DNA of 50,014 nucleotides. Source: Pedosphaera sp. Lineage in GTDB: Bacteria; Verrucomicrobiota; Verrucomicrobiia; Limisphaerales; Pedosphaeraceae. The translations under genes were made by a program, and so were the position numbers. This document shows, piece after piece, positions 22,733 to 31,743 of the stretch; the first letter of the stretch is position 1; every line of letters begins with the position of its first letter. The stretch lies in assembly GCA_028293325.1 (NCBI GenBank), contig JAQGPA010000091.1, positions 1 to 50,014 on the forward strand, in the 5' to 3' direction. The notes beneath the pieces were generated by a model that was given only the letters and a program-made list of their open reading frames with translations, did not search any database and was not told where the DNA came from.

Positions 22733-25077
22733 AGAGCTGCGAGCGGGCAAAAATCATGGTGCGCGGCGCAGTGCAGGGTGTCGGTTTTCGTCCCTTCGTT
22801 TATCGACTAGCCACGGAACTTCAACTCAAGGGTTGGGTTCTCAATTCGGCGCAAGGGGTGCAAATTGAAGTGGAAGGCGTGCGGCTCGCTCTCGACCAGT
22901 TTCTGCTGCGGCTCGAAAAGGAAAAGCCGTCCCGTGCAATGGTTCACAGTCTCGAATGCTCATGGCTTGATGCCGTTGGCTACGACCGTTTTAAAATTCG
23001 CTTTAGCACGGATGGCGGCGACAAAACCGCATTGATTTTGCCTGATCTCGCAATGTGCGCCGATTGCCTGCGTGAAATCTCCGATCCGCACGACCGCCGC
23101 TTTCGCTATCCTTTTACAAATTGCACCAACTGCGGTCCCCGCTTCAGCATTATCGAGGCGCTGCCCTATGATCGTCCGAACACATCCATGAAGCAATTTA
23201 CGATGTGTCCCGAGTGCGACGTCGAATATCATAATCCGCGCGACCGCCGCTTTCATGCCCAACCAAATGCCTGTCCAAAGTGCGGACCACACTTGGAATT
23301 GTGGGACGCGGCGGGTCGGTTGCTCGCCAAAGGCGACGACTCCCTGCTGGCAGCGGCGGCTGCAGTTCGCGGCGGAAGAATACTTGCGCTCAAAGGGTTG
23401 GGCGGCTTTCAGTTGATGGTGGCTGCTCATGCTGACGATGCGGTTTTGCGGCTGCGCGAGCGCAAACGCCGTGAAGAAAAACCGTTTGCATTAATGTATC
23501 CCTCCCTGGAATCGATCCGGCGCGATTGCCTGGCTTCCGAGCTTGAAGCGCGCCTGCTGTCCTCTCCGGAATCGCCCATTGTTTTGCTGGAGCGCCAAGC
23601 AAATCCGGCTGCTGGGCCAGAACCGGGGAATCAGTATACAATTGCTCCGTCAGTTGCTCCGGGCAATCCGAATCTTGGCGTGATGCTGCCCTACACCCCG
23701 CTGCACCATCTGCTCTTACGCGAACTCAATTTCCCGATAGTGGCGACGAGCGGCAACCTTGCGAATGAACCGCTTTGCATCGATGAACATGAGGCGTTGG
23801 AGCGACTGCATGGCATCGCCGATCTGTTTCTGGTCCACAACCGTCCCATTGTGCGGCAGGTGGATGATTCGGTGGTGCGGGTGATGTTGGGACGCGAGTT
23901 GATGCTGCGCCGTGCCCGTGGATACGCTCCCCTGCCAATCCATCTCAAGGAGGAGTTGCCCATCATACTGGCGGTCGGCGCTCAGCTGAAGAACAGCGTG
24001 GCGTTGAGTGTGGGTAGTGAAATTTTCCTCAGTCAGCACATTGGCGATTTGGAGACGAGGGAAGCTTACTCGGCGTTTGGCAAGGTCACCGCAGATTTGC
24101 AGCGTTTGTATAACGTGGCGCCACGGTTCACCGCCTGTGACCTGCATCCAGATTATCTCTCCTCCAAGTTTGCGCAGCAAGGCACCGTGCCCAGGGTGGC
24201 CGTGCAGCATCATTACGCGCATGTGCTCGGTTGCATGGCGGAAAACGAATTGGCGTCCCCCGTGCTCGGTGTGTCATGGGACGGCACGGGATATGGCACC
24301 GATGGTACGATCTGGGGCGGTGAATTTCTCCTGGTGGATGAAAACTCTTTCCGCCGCGTGGCGCACTTCCGCCCTTTCAGGCTGCCCGGTGGCGAAGCAG
24401 CCATCAAACAGCCCCGGCGCAGTGCCTTGGGCGTGCTGCATGCAATTTTTGGTGATAAAGCCTTTGATCGGCCGGAATTGATTCCGCTGTCACATTTTTC
24501 CGGAAGTGAACTCACCATGTTGCGGCGGGTATTCGCCAGGGAGATTAACACTCCCGTCACTTCCAGTGTTGGAAGACTGTTTGACGCTGTGGCCTCCCTG
24601 ACCGATTTGCGACAGCGCGCAAGTTTTGAGGGCCAAGCGGCAATGGAACTGGAGTTCGCCGCCCAAAAGCGAATCAGTGATATCTATTCCCTAAAGTTGC
24701 AGGAAAATGCGGAGATGTGTGTTGTTGATTGGGAGCTGATGATTCGCGAGATTCTGAATGAGGTTAAGCATGAACAATCCGTTGGGGTGATCGCGGCCAA
24801 ATTCCACAACACTCTCGCCGAAGCAATCGTGAATATCAGTCGCAAGATTGGTAATTCACGGATCGTTTTGAGCGGCGGCTGTTTTCAAAATAAATATCTC
24901 GCCGAGCGGGTGGTGCAACGATTGCGAGAGGAAGACTTCCAGCCTTACTGGCATCAGCGTGTTCCGCCGAATGATGGTGGGATTGCTTTGGGCCAGGTCA
25001 TGGCGGCGGTTCGAGTTCATCGTCGTTCCAACAGTGAAAAAGGAGAAAACCAATATGTGTCTGGCAATTCCCGGTAA
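22729..25077 (+). CDS. hypF: Carbamoyltransferase HypF
   Basis: The 782-residue product shows the HypF domain order: acylphosphatase (residues about 5-90, IMVRGAVQGVGFRPFVYR), two zinc-finger units (CADC...CTNC and CPEC...CPKC, about 105-190), a YrdC-like domain (about 200-385), and a Kae1-like carbamoyltransferase domain with HHYAHVLGCMAE and GVSWDGTGYGTDG. HypF makes the carbamoyl group from carbamoyl phosphate and ATP and hands it to HypE for cyanide ligands. The start at 22729 uses the ATGA overlap with the permease; a much longer upstream open frame is antisense-like and rejected. It overlaps hypC by 23 bp. Confidence 0.94.
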   Translation: MKSCERAKIMVRGAVQGVGFRPFVYRLATELQLKGWVLNSAQGVQIEVEGVRLALDQFLLRLEKEKPSRAMVHSLECSWLDAVGYDRFKIRFSTDGGDKTALILPDLAMCADCLREISDPHDRRFRYPFTNCTNCGPRFSIIEALPYDRPNTSMKQFTMCPECDVEYHNPRDRRFHAQPNACPKCGPHLELWDAAGRLLAKGDDSLLAAAAAVRGGRILALKGLGGFQLMVAAHADDAVLRLRERKRREEKPFALMYPSLESIRRDCLASELEARLLSSPESPIVLLERQANPAAGPEPGNQYTIAPSVAPGNPNLGVMLPYTPLHHLLLRELNFPIVATSGNLANEPLCIDEHEALERLHGIADLFLVHNRPIVRQVDDSVVRVMLGRELMLRRARGYAPLPIHLKEELPIILAVGAQLKNSVALSVGSEIFLSQHIGDLETREAYSAFGKVTADLQRLYNVAPRFTACDLHPDYLSSKFAQQGTVPRVAVQHHYAHVLGCMAENELASPVLGVSWDGTGYGTDGTIWGGEFLLVDENSFRRVAHFRPFRLPGGEAAIKQPRRSALGVLHAIFGDKAFDRPELIPLSHFSGSELTMLRRVFAREINTPVTSSVGRLFDAVASLTDLRQRASFEGQAAMELEFAAQKRISDIYSLKLQENAEMCVVDWELMIREILNEVKHEQSVGVIAAKFHNTLAEAIVNISRKIGNSRIVLSGGCFQNKYLAERVVQRLREEDFQPYWHQRVPPNDGGIALGQVMAAVRVHRRSNSEKGENQYVSGNSR

Positions 25078-25339
25078 AGTTATTGAGATCAATGAAGATC
25101 CGCAAGGCGTGAAGATGGCCAAGGCGAACTTTGGCGGCATCGTGAAACAAGTGTGCCTGGAGTACACGCCTGAGGTTCGAGCGGGAGATTATGTCCTGGT
25201 GCATGTCGGCTTTGCGCTGGGCAAGGTGGATGAGGCCGAAGCCATCCGAACATATAAGGCGCTCGAAGCCATGCAGCAACTCGGCGAACTGGATGTTCCC
25301 GAGGTCAGCCTACCAACTGATCCAAGCTTCGTGAAATAA
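25055..25339 (+). CDS. hypC: Hydrogenase assembly chaperone HypC
   Basis: This 94-residue protein begins [12 protein letters not shown]. The Cys after the start Met binds HypD and the iron being dressed with CO and CN, which fixes the start at 25055. AAGGAG lies about 12 bp upstream. The remainder is the OB-like barrel and C-terminal helix of HypC/HybG ([17 protein letters not shown]). It holds the immature large subunit open during metal insertion. Confidence 0.95.
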   Translation: MCLAIPGKVIEINEDPQGVKMAKANFGGIVKQVCLEYTPEVRAGDYVLVHVGFALGKVDEAEAIRTYKALEAMQQLGELDVPEVSLPTDPSFVK

Positions 25340-25352
25340 CCAGAAACTTCCC

Positions 25353-26492
25353 ATGAAATACCTCGACGAATATCGTAACGAAGCGGTGGCGCAGAAATTG
25401 GTGAAGGAGATTTGCCGCATCCTTACCAAACCATGGGTGTTGATGGAAGTCTGCGGCGGCCAGACCCATACCATTGTCAAATATGGACTGGATCATCTCC
25501 TGCCATCGAAGATCGAACTCGTCCATGGACCGGGTTGTCCGGTGTGTGTCACCTCGTTGGAGATGATCGATAAGGCGCATGCCATTGCCAGCCGGTCCGA
25601 TGTCATTTTTTGTTCCTTCGGCGATATGTTGCGGGTGCCCGGTTCCACTGCCGACCTGCTGATCCTCAAATCACGCGGCGCCGATATTCGTATTGTTTAC
25701 TCACCGATCGACTGCCTGAAAATCGCCCGCGCCAATCCCGACAAGAAAGTCGTTTTCTTTGCCATCGGCTTTGAAACTACAGCGCCCGCAAATGCGATGT
25801 CAGTCTGGCAGGCTCGCCGCCAGGGCATAAACAACTTTTCCATCCTGGTCTCGCATGTGCTCGTACCGCCCGCCATGGCTTCGATTTTGCAATCGCCGCT
25901 GAATCGCGTGCAGGGGTTTCTGGGCCCAGGCCACGTTTGCACGGTCATGGGTTATCACGAATATGAGCCAATCACCGCGCGTTATCATGTGCCGATAGTC
26001 ATCACCGGTTTTGAGCCCATCGACTTGCTGGAAGGGGTGTTGCTGACGGTGCGGCAGTTGGAAGCAGGGCAGGCGAGGGTGGAAAATCAATATGGCCGCG
26101 TCGTCAACCGGAATGGCAACAAAGTGGCGCAAGATCTCATTAACCAGGTTTTCGAGGTTTGCGACCGCAAATGGCGCGGCGTCGGCTCGATTCCCAAGAG
26201 CGGTTACAAACTGCGCTATGAATTTCGCGATCACGATGCGGAACGTCTGTTTGATATTCGTGAAATTGACACGCAGGAATCGCCCCTTTGCATCAGTGGT
26301 TTGGTGCTCAAAGGTGTGAAGAAGCCACATGATTGTCCCGCTTTCGGCAAGGAATGCACCCCGTTGCACCCGCTGGGCGCAACCATGGTGTCAGCCGAGG
26401 GGGCCTGCGCCGCCTATCATGCCTACGGACGCCATTTGCAATTCGAAAAGAAATCCGACCAGAACCAACCACTTGAGGAGATGTCGCCATGA
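25353..26492 (+). CDS. hypD: Hydrogenase Fe-(CN)2CO assembly protein HypD
   Basis: The 379-residue HypD scaffold has motif [20 protein letters not shown] near residue 30 and [10 protein letters not shown] (about 54-63), the iron- and thiol-exchange sites. The C-terminal cysteine set for the 4Fe-4S cluster is seen in [16 protein letters not shown] and EGACAAY. HypD joins HypC to build the Fe(CN)2CO unit. It is directly after hypC and overlaps the SIS-domain gene by 4 bp (ATGA). Confidence 0.95.
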   Translation: MKYLDEYRNEAVAQKLVKEICRILTKPWVLMEVCGGQTHTIVKYGLDHLLPSKIELVHGPGCPVCVTSLEMIDKAHAIASRSDVIFCSFGDMLRVPGSTADLLILKSRGADIRIVYSPIDCLKIARANPDKKVVFFAIGFETTAPANAMSVWQARRQGINNFSILVSHVLVPPAMASILQSPLNRVQGFLGPGHVCTVMGYHEYEPITARYHVPIVITGFEPIDLLEGVLLTVRQLEAGQARVENQYGRVVNRNGNKVAQDLINQVFEVCDRKWRGVGSIPKSGYKLRYEFRDHDAERLFDIREIDTQESPLCISGLVLKGVKKPHDCPAFGKECTPLHPLGATMVSAEGACAAYHAYGRHLQFEKKSDQNQPLEEMSP

Positions 26493-27106
26493 ATGGCATC
26501 ACCCTTGCGAAGTCAGCTGAAACATATCGCGAAAAAATTCTCCGCAAATGCGCTGAAAGCGTGGAGATGAAACAGAAATTCTTCAGCGAATATGCCGGAC
26601 AAATTGAGGCGATGGCCAAAGACATGGCCGGACGGTTTCAGCAAGGCAACAAACTCCTCGTCATGGGCAATGGCGGTAGCCTGTGCGATGCGCTCCATTT
26701 CAGTGTCGAATTCACCCATCCGATCATCGAGAAGCGCCCGGCTTTTCCCGTGATTCCACTCATGACCGATATCGCCACAATGACCGCCATCAGCAATGAC
26801 GTCGATTCCAGTCGCGTTTTTGTCAATCAACTCAGATTGCATGGCCGGCCGGGTGACATGGCACTAGCAGTCAGCACCAGCGGCAAATCGCCGAACCTTA
26901 TTTATGCATTGGAAGAGGCGCGTAAAAGGGAAATGCTTACCATCGCCTGGGCGGGCAAGGATGGGGGACGGTTCCCGGAAATTGCCGACTACTGTTTTAT
27001 CGTTCCTTCGTACAGCATTCACCGAATCCAGGAAGTCCATGCCACGCTCGTTCATGTGGCTTGGGATTTGATTCATATCGCATTGGGAGCCGAAGATGTC
27101 ATCTAA
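26489..27106 (+). CDS. GmhA-like SIS-domain isomerase inside the hyp operon
   Basis: This 205-residue SIS protein is closest in motif to sedoheptulose-7-phosphate isomerase Gmh[18 protein letters not shown] (phosphate loop and catalytic Glu), [16 protein letters not shown], and [12 protein letters not shown] with the catalytic His. GmhA makes heptose for lipopolysaccharide, but no heptose gene is near. It sits between hypD and hypE with overlaps on both sides, so it must be made with the maturation proteins. I recall similar SIS genes in other hyp clusters. It may supply or sense a sugar phosphate, or have been recruited to ligand synthesis; the sequence does not decide. Confidence 0.85.
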   Translation: MNGITLAKSAETYREKILRKCAESVEMKQKFFSEYAGQIEAMAKDMAGRFQQGNKLLVMGNGGSLCDALHFSVEFTHPIIEKRPAFPVIPLMTDIATMTAISNDVDSSRVFVNQLRLHGRPGDMALAVSTSGKSPNLIYALEEARKREMLTIAWAGKDGGRFPEIADYCFIVPSYSIHRIQEVHATLVHVAWDLIHIALGAEDVI

Positions 27107-28193
27107 CAAGAGAGTGGTTGCGGAACTGGACGCCCAAAGCCTCGGATTGGGTGTGTTAGATGGTTGCTGTCCGATTCCGATTTCCGAGCACAAGGAAATT
27201 GTCCTCGCGCATGGCAGTGGTGGAAAATTAAGCCAGCAATTAATCCAAACCATGGTCCTTCCGCAGTTCCAGAATGAATTGCTTGAGCCGCTGCATGATG
27301 GCGCAATTTTTTCATTGAACGGCACCAAGCTGGCCTTCAGCACCGATTCCTTTGTTGTGAACCCAATTTTCTTTCCGGGCGGTGACATTGGTGAACTGGC
27401 CATCAATGGCACGGTCAATGATCTGGCGATGTGCGGCGCGCGCCCGCTTTATCTCTCGGCGGCGTTCATCCTGGAGGAAGGCTTTGCCATGGCGGATTTC
27501 TGGCGGGTGATTCAATCCATGCAACGGGCGGCCAAAACTGCGGGGGTCAGTCTGGTGACGGGAGATACGAAGGTGGTTGACCGCGGCAAGGGGGACAAAA
27601 TATTTATCAACACTTCGGGTGTCGGGCTGATTGATGCGGAGGTAAGCATTTATCCAGGTCGCGCGCAAATCGGGGACAAGATTATAGTAAGTGGGTTGAT
27701 TGCCGCGCACGGTATTGCCATCATGTCCGTGCGCGAGGGGTTGGAATTCGAGAGTGAGATTGCCAGTGACACTGCGCCGCTCAACGGATTGGTGGCGGCA
27801 ATTCTTTCTGTCAGCAAGGACATTCACGTGCTCCGCGACCCAACCCGTGGGGGCATCACCAGCACGCTGGCGGAAATTGCCGAGAAAGCCAAGGTGGGCA
27901 TCCATCTTGATGAAGCGTCCATTCCCATCAGCGAACCAGTGAAAGGGGCTTGTGAAATCCTTGGGCTAGACCCGCTCTATGTTGCCAATGAAGGCAAACT
28001 GCTCGCCTTCGTTCAGCCTGATCAGGCTCAGGCAGTTCTCGCCGCCATGCGGGATCATCCGCTGGGCCGGGAAGCAGCGATGATCGGCGAGGTTGTGGCT
28101 GGGCACCCGGGATACATCATGATGAAAACCCGCATTGGGGGTGTACGGGTGGTGGATATGCTTTCAGGCGAACAGTTGCCGCGCATCTGCTGA
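27096..28193 (+). CDS. hypE: Carbamoyl dehydratase HypE
   Basis: This 365-residue PurM-like ATPase ends in the hallmark PRIC, whose C-terminal cysteine carries the thiocarboxamide that becomes thiocyanate, the cyanide donor. The N-terminal catalytic part shows AHGSGGKLSQQLI and AFSTDSFVVNPIFFPGGDIG; the ATP site lies in DPTRGG. HypE works with HypF. The start overlaps the SIS gene by 11 bp; the first 40 residues are somewhat longer than in E. coli HypE, and an internal start is possible. Confidence 0.94.
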   Translation: MSSNKRVVAELDAQSLGLGVLDGCCPIPISEHKEIVLAHGSGGKLSQQLIQTMVLPQFQNELLEPLHDGAIFSLNGTKLAFSTDSFVVNPIFFPGGDIGELAINGTVNDLAMCGARPLYLSAAFILEEGFAMADFWRVIQSMQRAAKTAGVSLVTGDTKVVDRGKGDKIFINTSGVGLIDAEVSIYPGRAQIGDKIIVSGLIAAHGIAIMSVREGLEFESEIASDTAPLNGLVAAILSVSKDIHVLRDPTRGGITSTLAEIAEKAKVGIHLDEASIPISEPVKGACEILGLDPLYVANEGKLLAFVQPDQAQAVLAAMRDHPLGREAAMIGEVVAGHPGYIMMKTRIGGVRVVDMLSGEQLPRIC

Positions 28194-28238
28194 GCTTCGC
28201 AAAATTTTTAAACCGGCCGCGTCTCCGGTGGCGAATCC

Positions 28239-29114
28239 ATGAAACGGCACGAAAAACCAGACTCGTCCAAAACCGAATCCGCCGGATCGCAACCGCCGCC
28301 GGAAGTGAAACAAAGCGAGCGTGAAGAAGCGCAGATACAGGAACGAACCGCCATCAGCGCACACGTAGTTTATGAAGCGATTTTAGCGGAAGGAAGGTCC
28401 GAGTTACAGCGCTCCACCTCCGCACTGGCGTTTTCGGGGTTGGCCGCGGGATTATCGGTCGGTTTTTCCTTCGTGACCCAGGGATTGCTGCAATTCCATC
28501 TTCCCAAAGCCCAATGGACGCCGCTGGTTGCCAAGCTGGGGTATGCCATGGGCTTTCTCATCGTCATTCTTGGCCGGCAGCAACTTTTCACGGAAAACAC
28601 ACTGACACCCATTTTGCCGCTGCTCAAAGAGAAAAAGCTTTCTACTTTATATAACGTGCTCCGTTTGTGGGTAACGATATTTTTGGCGAACTGGTTGGGG
28701 ACGATGGTCTTCGCCTGGGTGCTCGCCCATTCCGGCATCATCGAGGAGAATGCCCGACCCACCTTTCTGGAAATTGGCCGCGAAGCCATGAGACATGATT
28801 TTGCGACAGTGGTGGTTAAATCAATTTTCGCCGGTTGGCTGATTGCGTTGCTGATTTGGTTGCTGCCCTTTGCCGAAGCCGGTCGTGTGGCCGTGATAAT
28901 CCTGATGACCTACGTGATCGCCCTGGGATCTTTCAGTCATGTGATTGCCGGCTCGGTGGATACTTTTTATCTGGTGGCGATTCATGAAAAGGCATGGGGC
29001 GAGTATTTGATGGGATTCATGTTGCCCACCTTGCTCGGCAATATTATTGGTGGCGTGGCTCTCGTGGCTGCACTTGGCCATGCTCAAGTCACGGCGGGCG
29101 AGGATGCCGAGTAA
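28239..29114 (+). CDS. FNT-family (formate/nitrite transporter-like) channel
   Basis: The 291-residue protein has a charged 70-residue N-terminal extension and then about six membrane helices typical of the FNT family, closest in layout to YfdC-like members: GLAAGLSVGFSF, FLIVILGRQQLFTENTL, FLANWLGTMVFAW, ALGSFSHVIAGSVDTFYL and LLGNIIGGV. FNT pores move small monovalent anions such as formate, nitrite or hydrosulfide. It lies 45 bp after hypE on the same strand, so it may be the last gene of the hydrogenase operon, though a link to H2 metabolism is not shown. The next gene is convergent. Confidence 0.85.
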   Translation: MKRHEKPDSSKTESAGSQPPPEVKQSEREEAQIQERTAISAHVVYEAILAEGRSELQRSTSALAFSGLAAGLSVGFSFVTQGLLQFHLPKAQWTPLVAKLGYAMGFLIVILGRQQLFTENTLTPILPLLKEKKLSTLYNVLRLWVTIFLANWLGTMVFAWVLAHSGIIEENARPTFLEIGREAMRHDFATVVVKSIFAGWLIALLIWLLPFAEAGRVAVIILMTYVIALGSFSHVIAGSVDTFYLVAIHEKAWGEYLMGFMLPTLLGNIIGGVALVAALGHAQVTAGEDAE

Positions 29115-29132
29115 GGTTTGCGCGTCCAGAAC

Positions 29133-30668
29133 CTAATGTGCCGGATTCTGCCTGCCAATTTCCTGAATCATTTCCTCCGCGCGGGCGCGCAGCTTGGCGT
29201 CAATGTGAGTTGCGCGTAACGGCGCCAGCGTCTGACGAGCGGCAGCGCCATCCTGGGCAATAATTTGCGCCTGCGCCAGTGTGAGCAGGTACGATTGGTT
29301 TTCCGGCTCCAACTGAATGGCTTTCTGCAGATGTGATTCCGCCTCGGCCAGATTATCCCCTTGCACCATTTCGAAAAAGCCGAGCAGTTCATACGCCGGC
29401 CCGAAACTCGGCATTAGTGAAATCGACTTTTGGATTTCGTTTTGAATTTCCGCCGCTGCCTCTTTGTCGAGGTGAGTGTAACGGTCCTGGGCATCCGCGG
29501 TCAGATGATACCGTTCCTTGGCGTAGGTATAATGGACATGGAAACTTCCCGAGCCGCGTTGCAATGACTCGCGAAGCTGGAGCACCGCCTCGGCTGGTTT
29601 CTCACGTTCCGCCGCCAGCAGGCCCAACCCTTCGTAGGGCAATGGATTCGTAGGTGCAAATTTCTTTGCCTGTAAAAAATAAACCTCCGCTGTATCCAAC
29701 TGGCCAATACGCAGGAGTTCGTTCCCCAACTGGAAACAGGTTTCCGCGGGCGCTATGCCGCGCGTCGTCAAAGCCCGGGGCGCGGAGAGGTCCGCTTTCA
29801 CCACCATGTCGACCGGGGTGAACTGGCCGCGCTCCAGATAGCGGCGAAGTTCGTTCTGCATCACCGGCAAAGATGTCCGAAAGGCATTGGTGAAGGCCTG
29901 CTCAGGGGTTTGACCCTGGCGAAGCAGCACGGTCAACCGCGTAAACTGGGCCTTGCGCGCGGGATTGTCGCTCTGCATCAGGTAATGCGTGAGCAGCCAG
30001 GATTCGGCGTAAAACATTCCCTGGTGTTCGCGCTCATTGTAATGCGGCGAATCATGGCTGACGGCAAACAACTCCGCCAGGGGCAGGGGCGGCTCTTCCC
30101 TCAAGATGCGCAAGTGATGGCTGATCGGCTTGCCCACCCGGACTTCATGGCCAGTAGCCTCGAACGTCGAATAAATCTCCGCCATTCCTTCCTTGAGCCA
30201 GAGCGGCCAGATCAGGTCGTTGTGGCGTAACAGCAAATGTGTGTACTCATGGAAGATGACGTCCAAGGCAGTCGAGTTCGTGCCGGAGAAAGCAAGCACG
30301 ATAAGATTCTCATCACTGTCACGCCGAAAAAATCCCGCCAGGTTGGCTGGCTTGCCTTGATACAATGGCAGGAACGGTTGCATCGCTTCGACGTCGGGGA
30401 ACGCCATCACCATAATCGGTGGCGAGGTTACCGCTTGCGCTCCGGCCAGCAGGGAATACGCGTCGCGAAACTGTTCCAGTCGTGCCGAGAGCTTGAAGAC
30501 ATCCTGGGTTGCGGCACAACTATAAATATTGAAATGCGCGGTGCGTGTCTCAAACCAGTGCCGTTGCACAAGAGGATCAATCCTCGTCTGCCCAAACGCC
30601 GTGGCCACCGCCAAACCAAAAAGCGCAACAAAAACTGTAAGCGGATAGCGGATCATACGATGCAACAT
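29133..30668 (-). CDS. Exported DUF1570-like peptidase/TPR protein
   Basis: This 511-residue protein has a signal peptide (residues 1-27, ending TAFGQ). A gluzincin-type site FHEYTHLLLRH (HExxH at 140-144) with GMAEIYS (Glu164) makes a zinc metallopeptidase fold likely. Residues about 300-505 contain tetratricopeptide-like repeats (FQLGNELLRIGQLDTAEVYF, PYEGLGLLAAEREKPAEAVL, AYELLGFFEMVQGDNLAEAE). The same combination is common in Verrucomicrobiota, Planctomycetes and Acidobacteria. Probably periplasmic; substrate unknown. A second ATG at 30656 would shorten the signal by four residues. Confidence 0.83.
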   Translation of the reverse strand: MLHRMIRYPLTVFVALFGLAVATAFGQTRIDPLVQRHWFETRTAHFNIYSCAATQDVFKLSARLEQFRDAYSLLAGAQAVTSPPIMVMAFPDVEAMQPFLPLYQGKPANLAGFFRRDSDENLIVLAFSGTNSTALDVIFHEYTHLLLRHNDLIWPLWLKEGMAEIYSTFEATGHEVRVGKPISHHLRILREEPPLPLAELFAVSHDSPHYNEREHQGMFYAESWLLTHYLMQSDNPARKAQFTRLTVLLRQGQTPEQAFTNAFRTSLPVMQNELRRYLERGQFTPVDMVVKADLSAPRALTTRGIAPAETCFQLGNELLRIGQLDTAEVYFLQAKKFAPTNPLPYEGLGLLAAEREKPAEAVLQLRESLQRGSGSFHVHYTYAKERYHLTADAQDRYTHLDKEAAAEIQNEIQKSISLMPSFGPAYELLGFFEMVQGDNLAEAESHLQKAIQLEPENQSYLLTLAQAQIIAQDGAAARQTLAPLRATHIDAKLRARAEEMIQEIGRQNPAH

Positions 30669-30701
30669 GATAACAAATCACGGGTGGAATGTCATGCGCG
30701 A

Positions 30702-31598
30702 TCATTTTTGAATGCCAGATTTGGGCGTGCTGCTGATGCACTCCAGAAAGTTCTGCAGAATGGGCGAGGCATTGGCGCGTTTCCAAACCACCATGGTTTG
30801 CACGAGGGAAAGTCCGGACGGCAGTTCCCGAAATGTCAGGCCGGGGCGGCGCACCTCGGCGATGGTCTTGGTGGTAGGGGCCACGCCGAAGCCCGCCGAA
30901 ATCAACCACAGCTTGGAATGCACGTCATTGGCGTACTGGCCAACGACGGGTGTTGCCCCGGCCTTGGCGCACAAGCTTAGAAACATATCATAGTATCCAT
31001 GTTGCAAGGTCGGGTGGATCATCACCATTGGCTCATTATGAAAGTCCCGCCACTCAATGCGGCGAAGTTTTGCCAGGCGATGCCCGGCCGGCGCGGCCAG
31101 CACCATGGACGATTCTTCCAGAAAAGTGGAGTCCAGTTCGGGAAAACCAACTGGCGGACGTAACAATCCAACATCGAGCTGGTCGGCCCGCAAGCGTTGG
31201 AGTTGTTCGGTGGACGTCAATTCGTAGAGGGAAAATTGCACGCCGGGGAAGATTTGGCGATAGCGGCGCAGCATCCGCGCCAGTCGATGGGTGGCGGTGG
31301 GTGCGAGCAGGCCGATCCGCAAGGTGCCGGTCAAACCATGTTCGGCCTTGCGCACGCTTTGTTCCGCCTGCTCTGCCGCCATAAGCACCAGGCGCGCTTC
31401 GTCTAGGAACACCCGGCCTGAAGGGGTGAGCCTTACCGAGCGGGTGGAACGCTCGAAGAGTTTGGCACCCAATTCCGCTTCCAACGCCTTAATCTGGGTG
31501 CTGAGCGGTGGTTGGGCGAGGTGCAGGCGTTCGGCGGCCCGTCGGAAATTGAGTTCCTCGGCCACGGCGACGAAATAGCGTAAATGGCGCAGTTCCAT
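30702..31598 (-). CDS. LysR-family transcriptional regulator
   Basis: The 298-residue regulator has an N-terminal winged helix (MELRHLRYFVAVAEELNFRR, then QPPLSTQIKALEAELG) and a C-terminal periplasmic-binding-like effector domain. The start at 31598 is preferred; 20 upstream codons in frame would run through the operator palindrome. It is divergent from the RND efflux operon with a perfect TTGATACT-N5-AGTATCAA between them, the usual arrangement for a LysR regulator controlling itself and its neighbour. Effector unknown, possibly a substrate of the pump. Confidence 0.92.
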   Translation of the reverse strand: MELRHLRYFVAVAEELNFRRAAERLHLAQPPLSTQIKALEAELGAKLFERSTRSVRLTPSGRVFLDEARLVLMAAEQAEQSVRKAEHGLTGTLRIGLLAPTATHRLARMLRRYRQIFPGVQFSLYELTSTEQLQRLRADQLDVGLLRPPVGFPELDSTFLEESSMVLAAPAGHRLAKLRRIEWRDFHNEPMVMIHPTLQHGYYDMFLSLCAKAGATPVVGQYANDVHSKLWLISAGFGVAPTTKTIAEVRRPGLTFRELPSGLSLVQTMVVWKRANASPILQNFLECISSTPKSGIQK

Positions 31599-31601
31599 GC
31601 A

Positions 31602-31622
31602 TTGATACTTACACAGTATCAA
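31602..31622. promoter_or_regulatory. LysR-type operator palindrome
   Basis: TTGATACT (31602-31609) and AGTATCAA (31615-31622) are perfect 8-bp arms with a 5-nt spacer. It has the T-N11-A form expected of a LysR recognition site, 3 bp upstream of the regulator start and about 120 bp before the efflux genes. Confidence 0.75.
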
Positions 31623-31743
31623 TATGCGAGTAAACATGTATTGGCAAATATCAGCCAAAAGAGGGATGAGAGTGGGGTGAAAACGGCCATTTTCGGTTCA
31701 ACCTTGAGCCGCTTTTGCACGATCGAATAATTCGAAATAAAAT

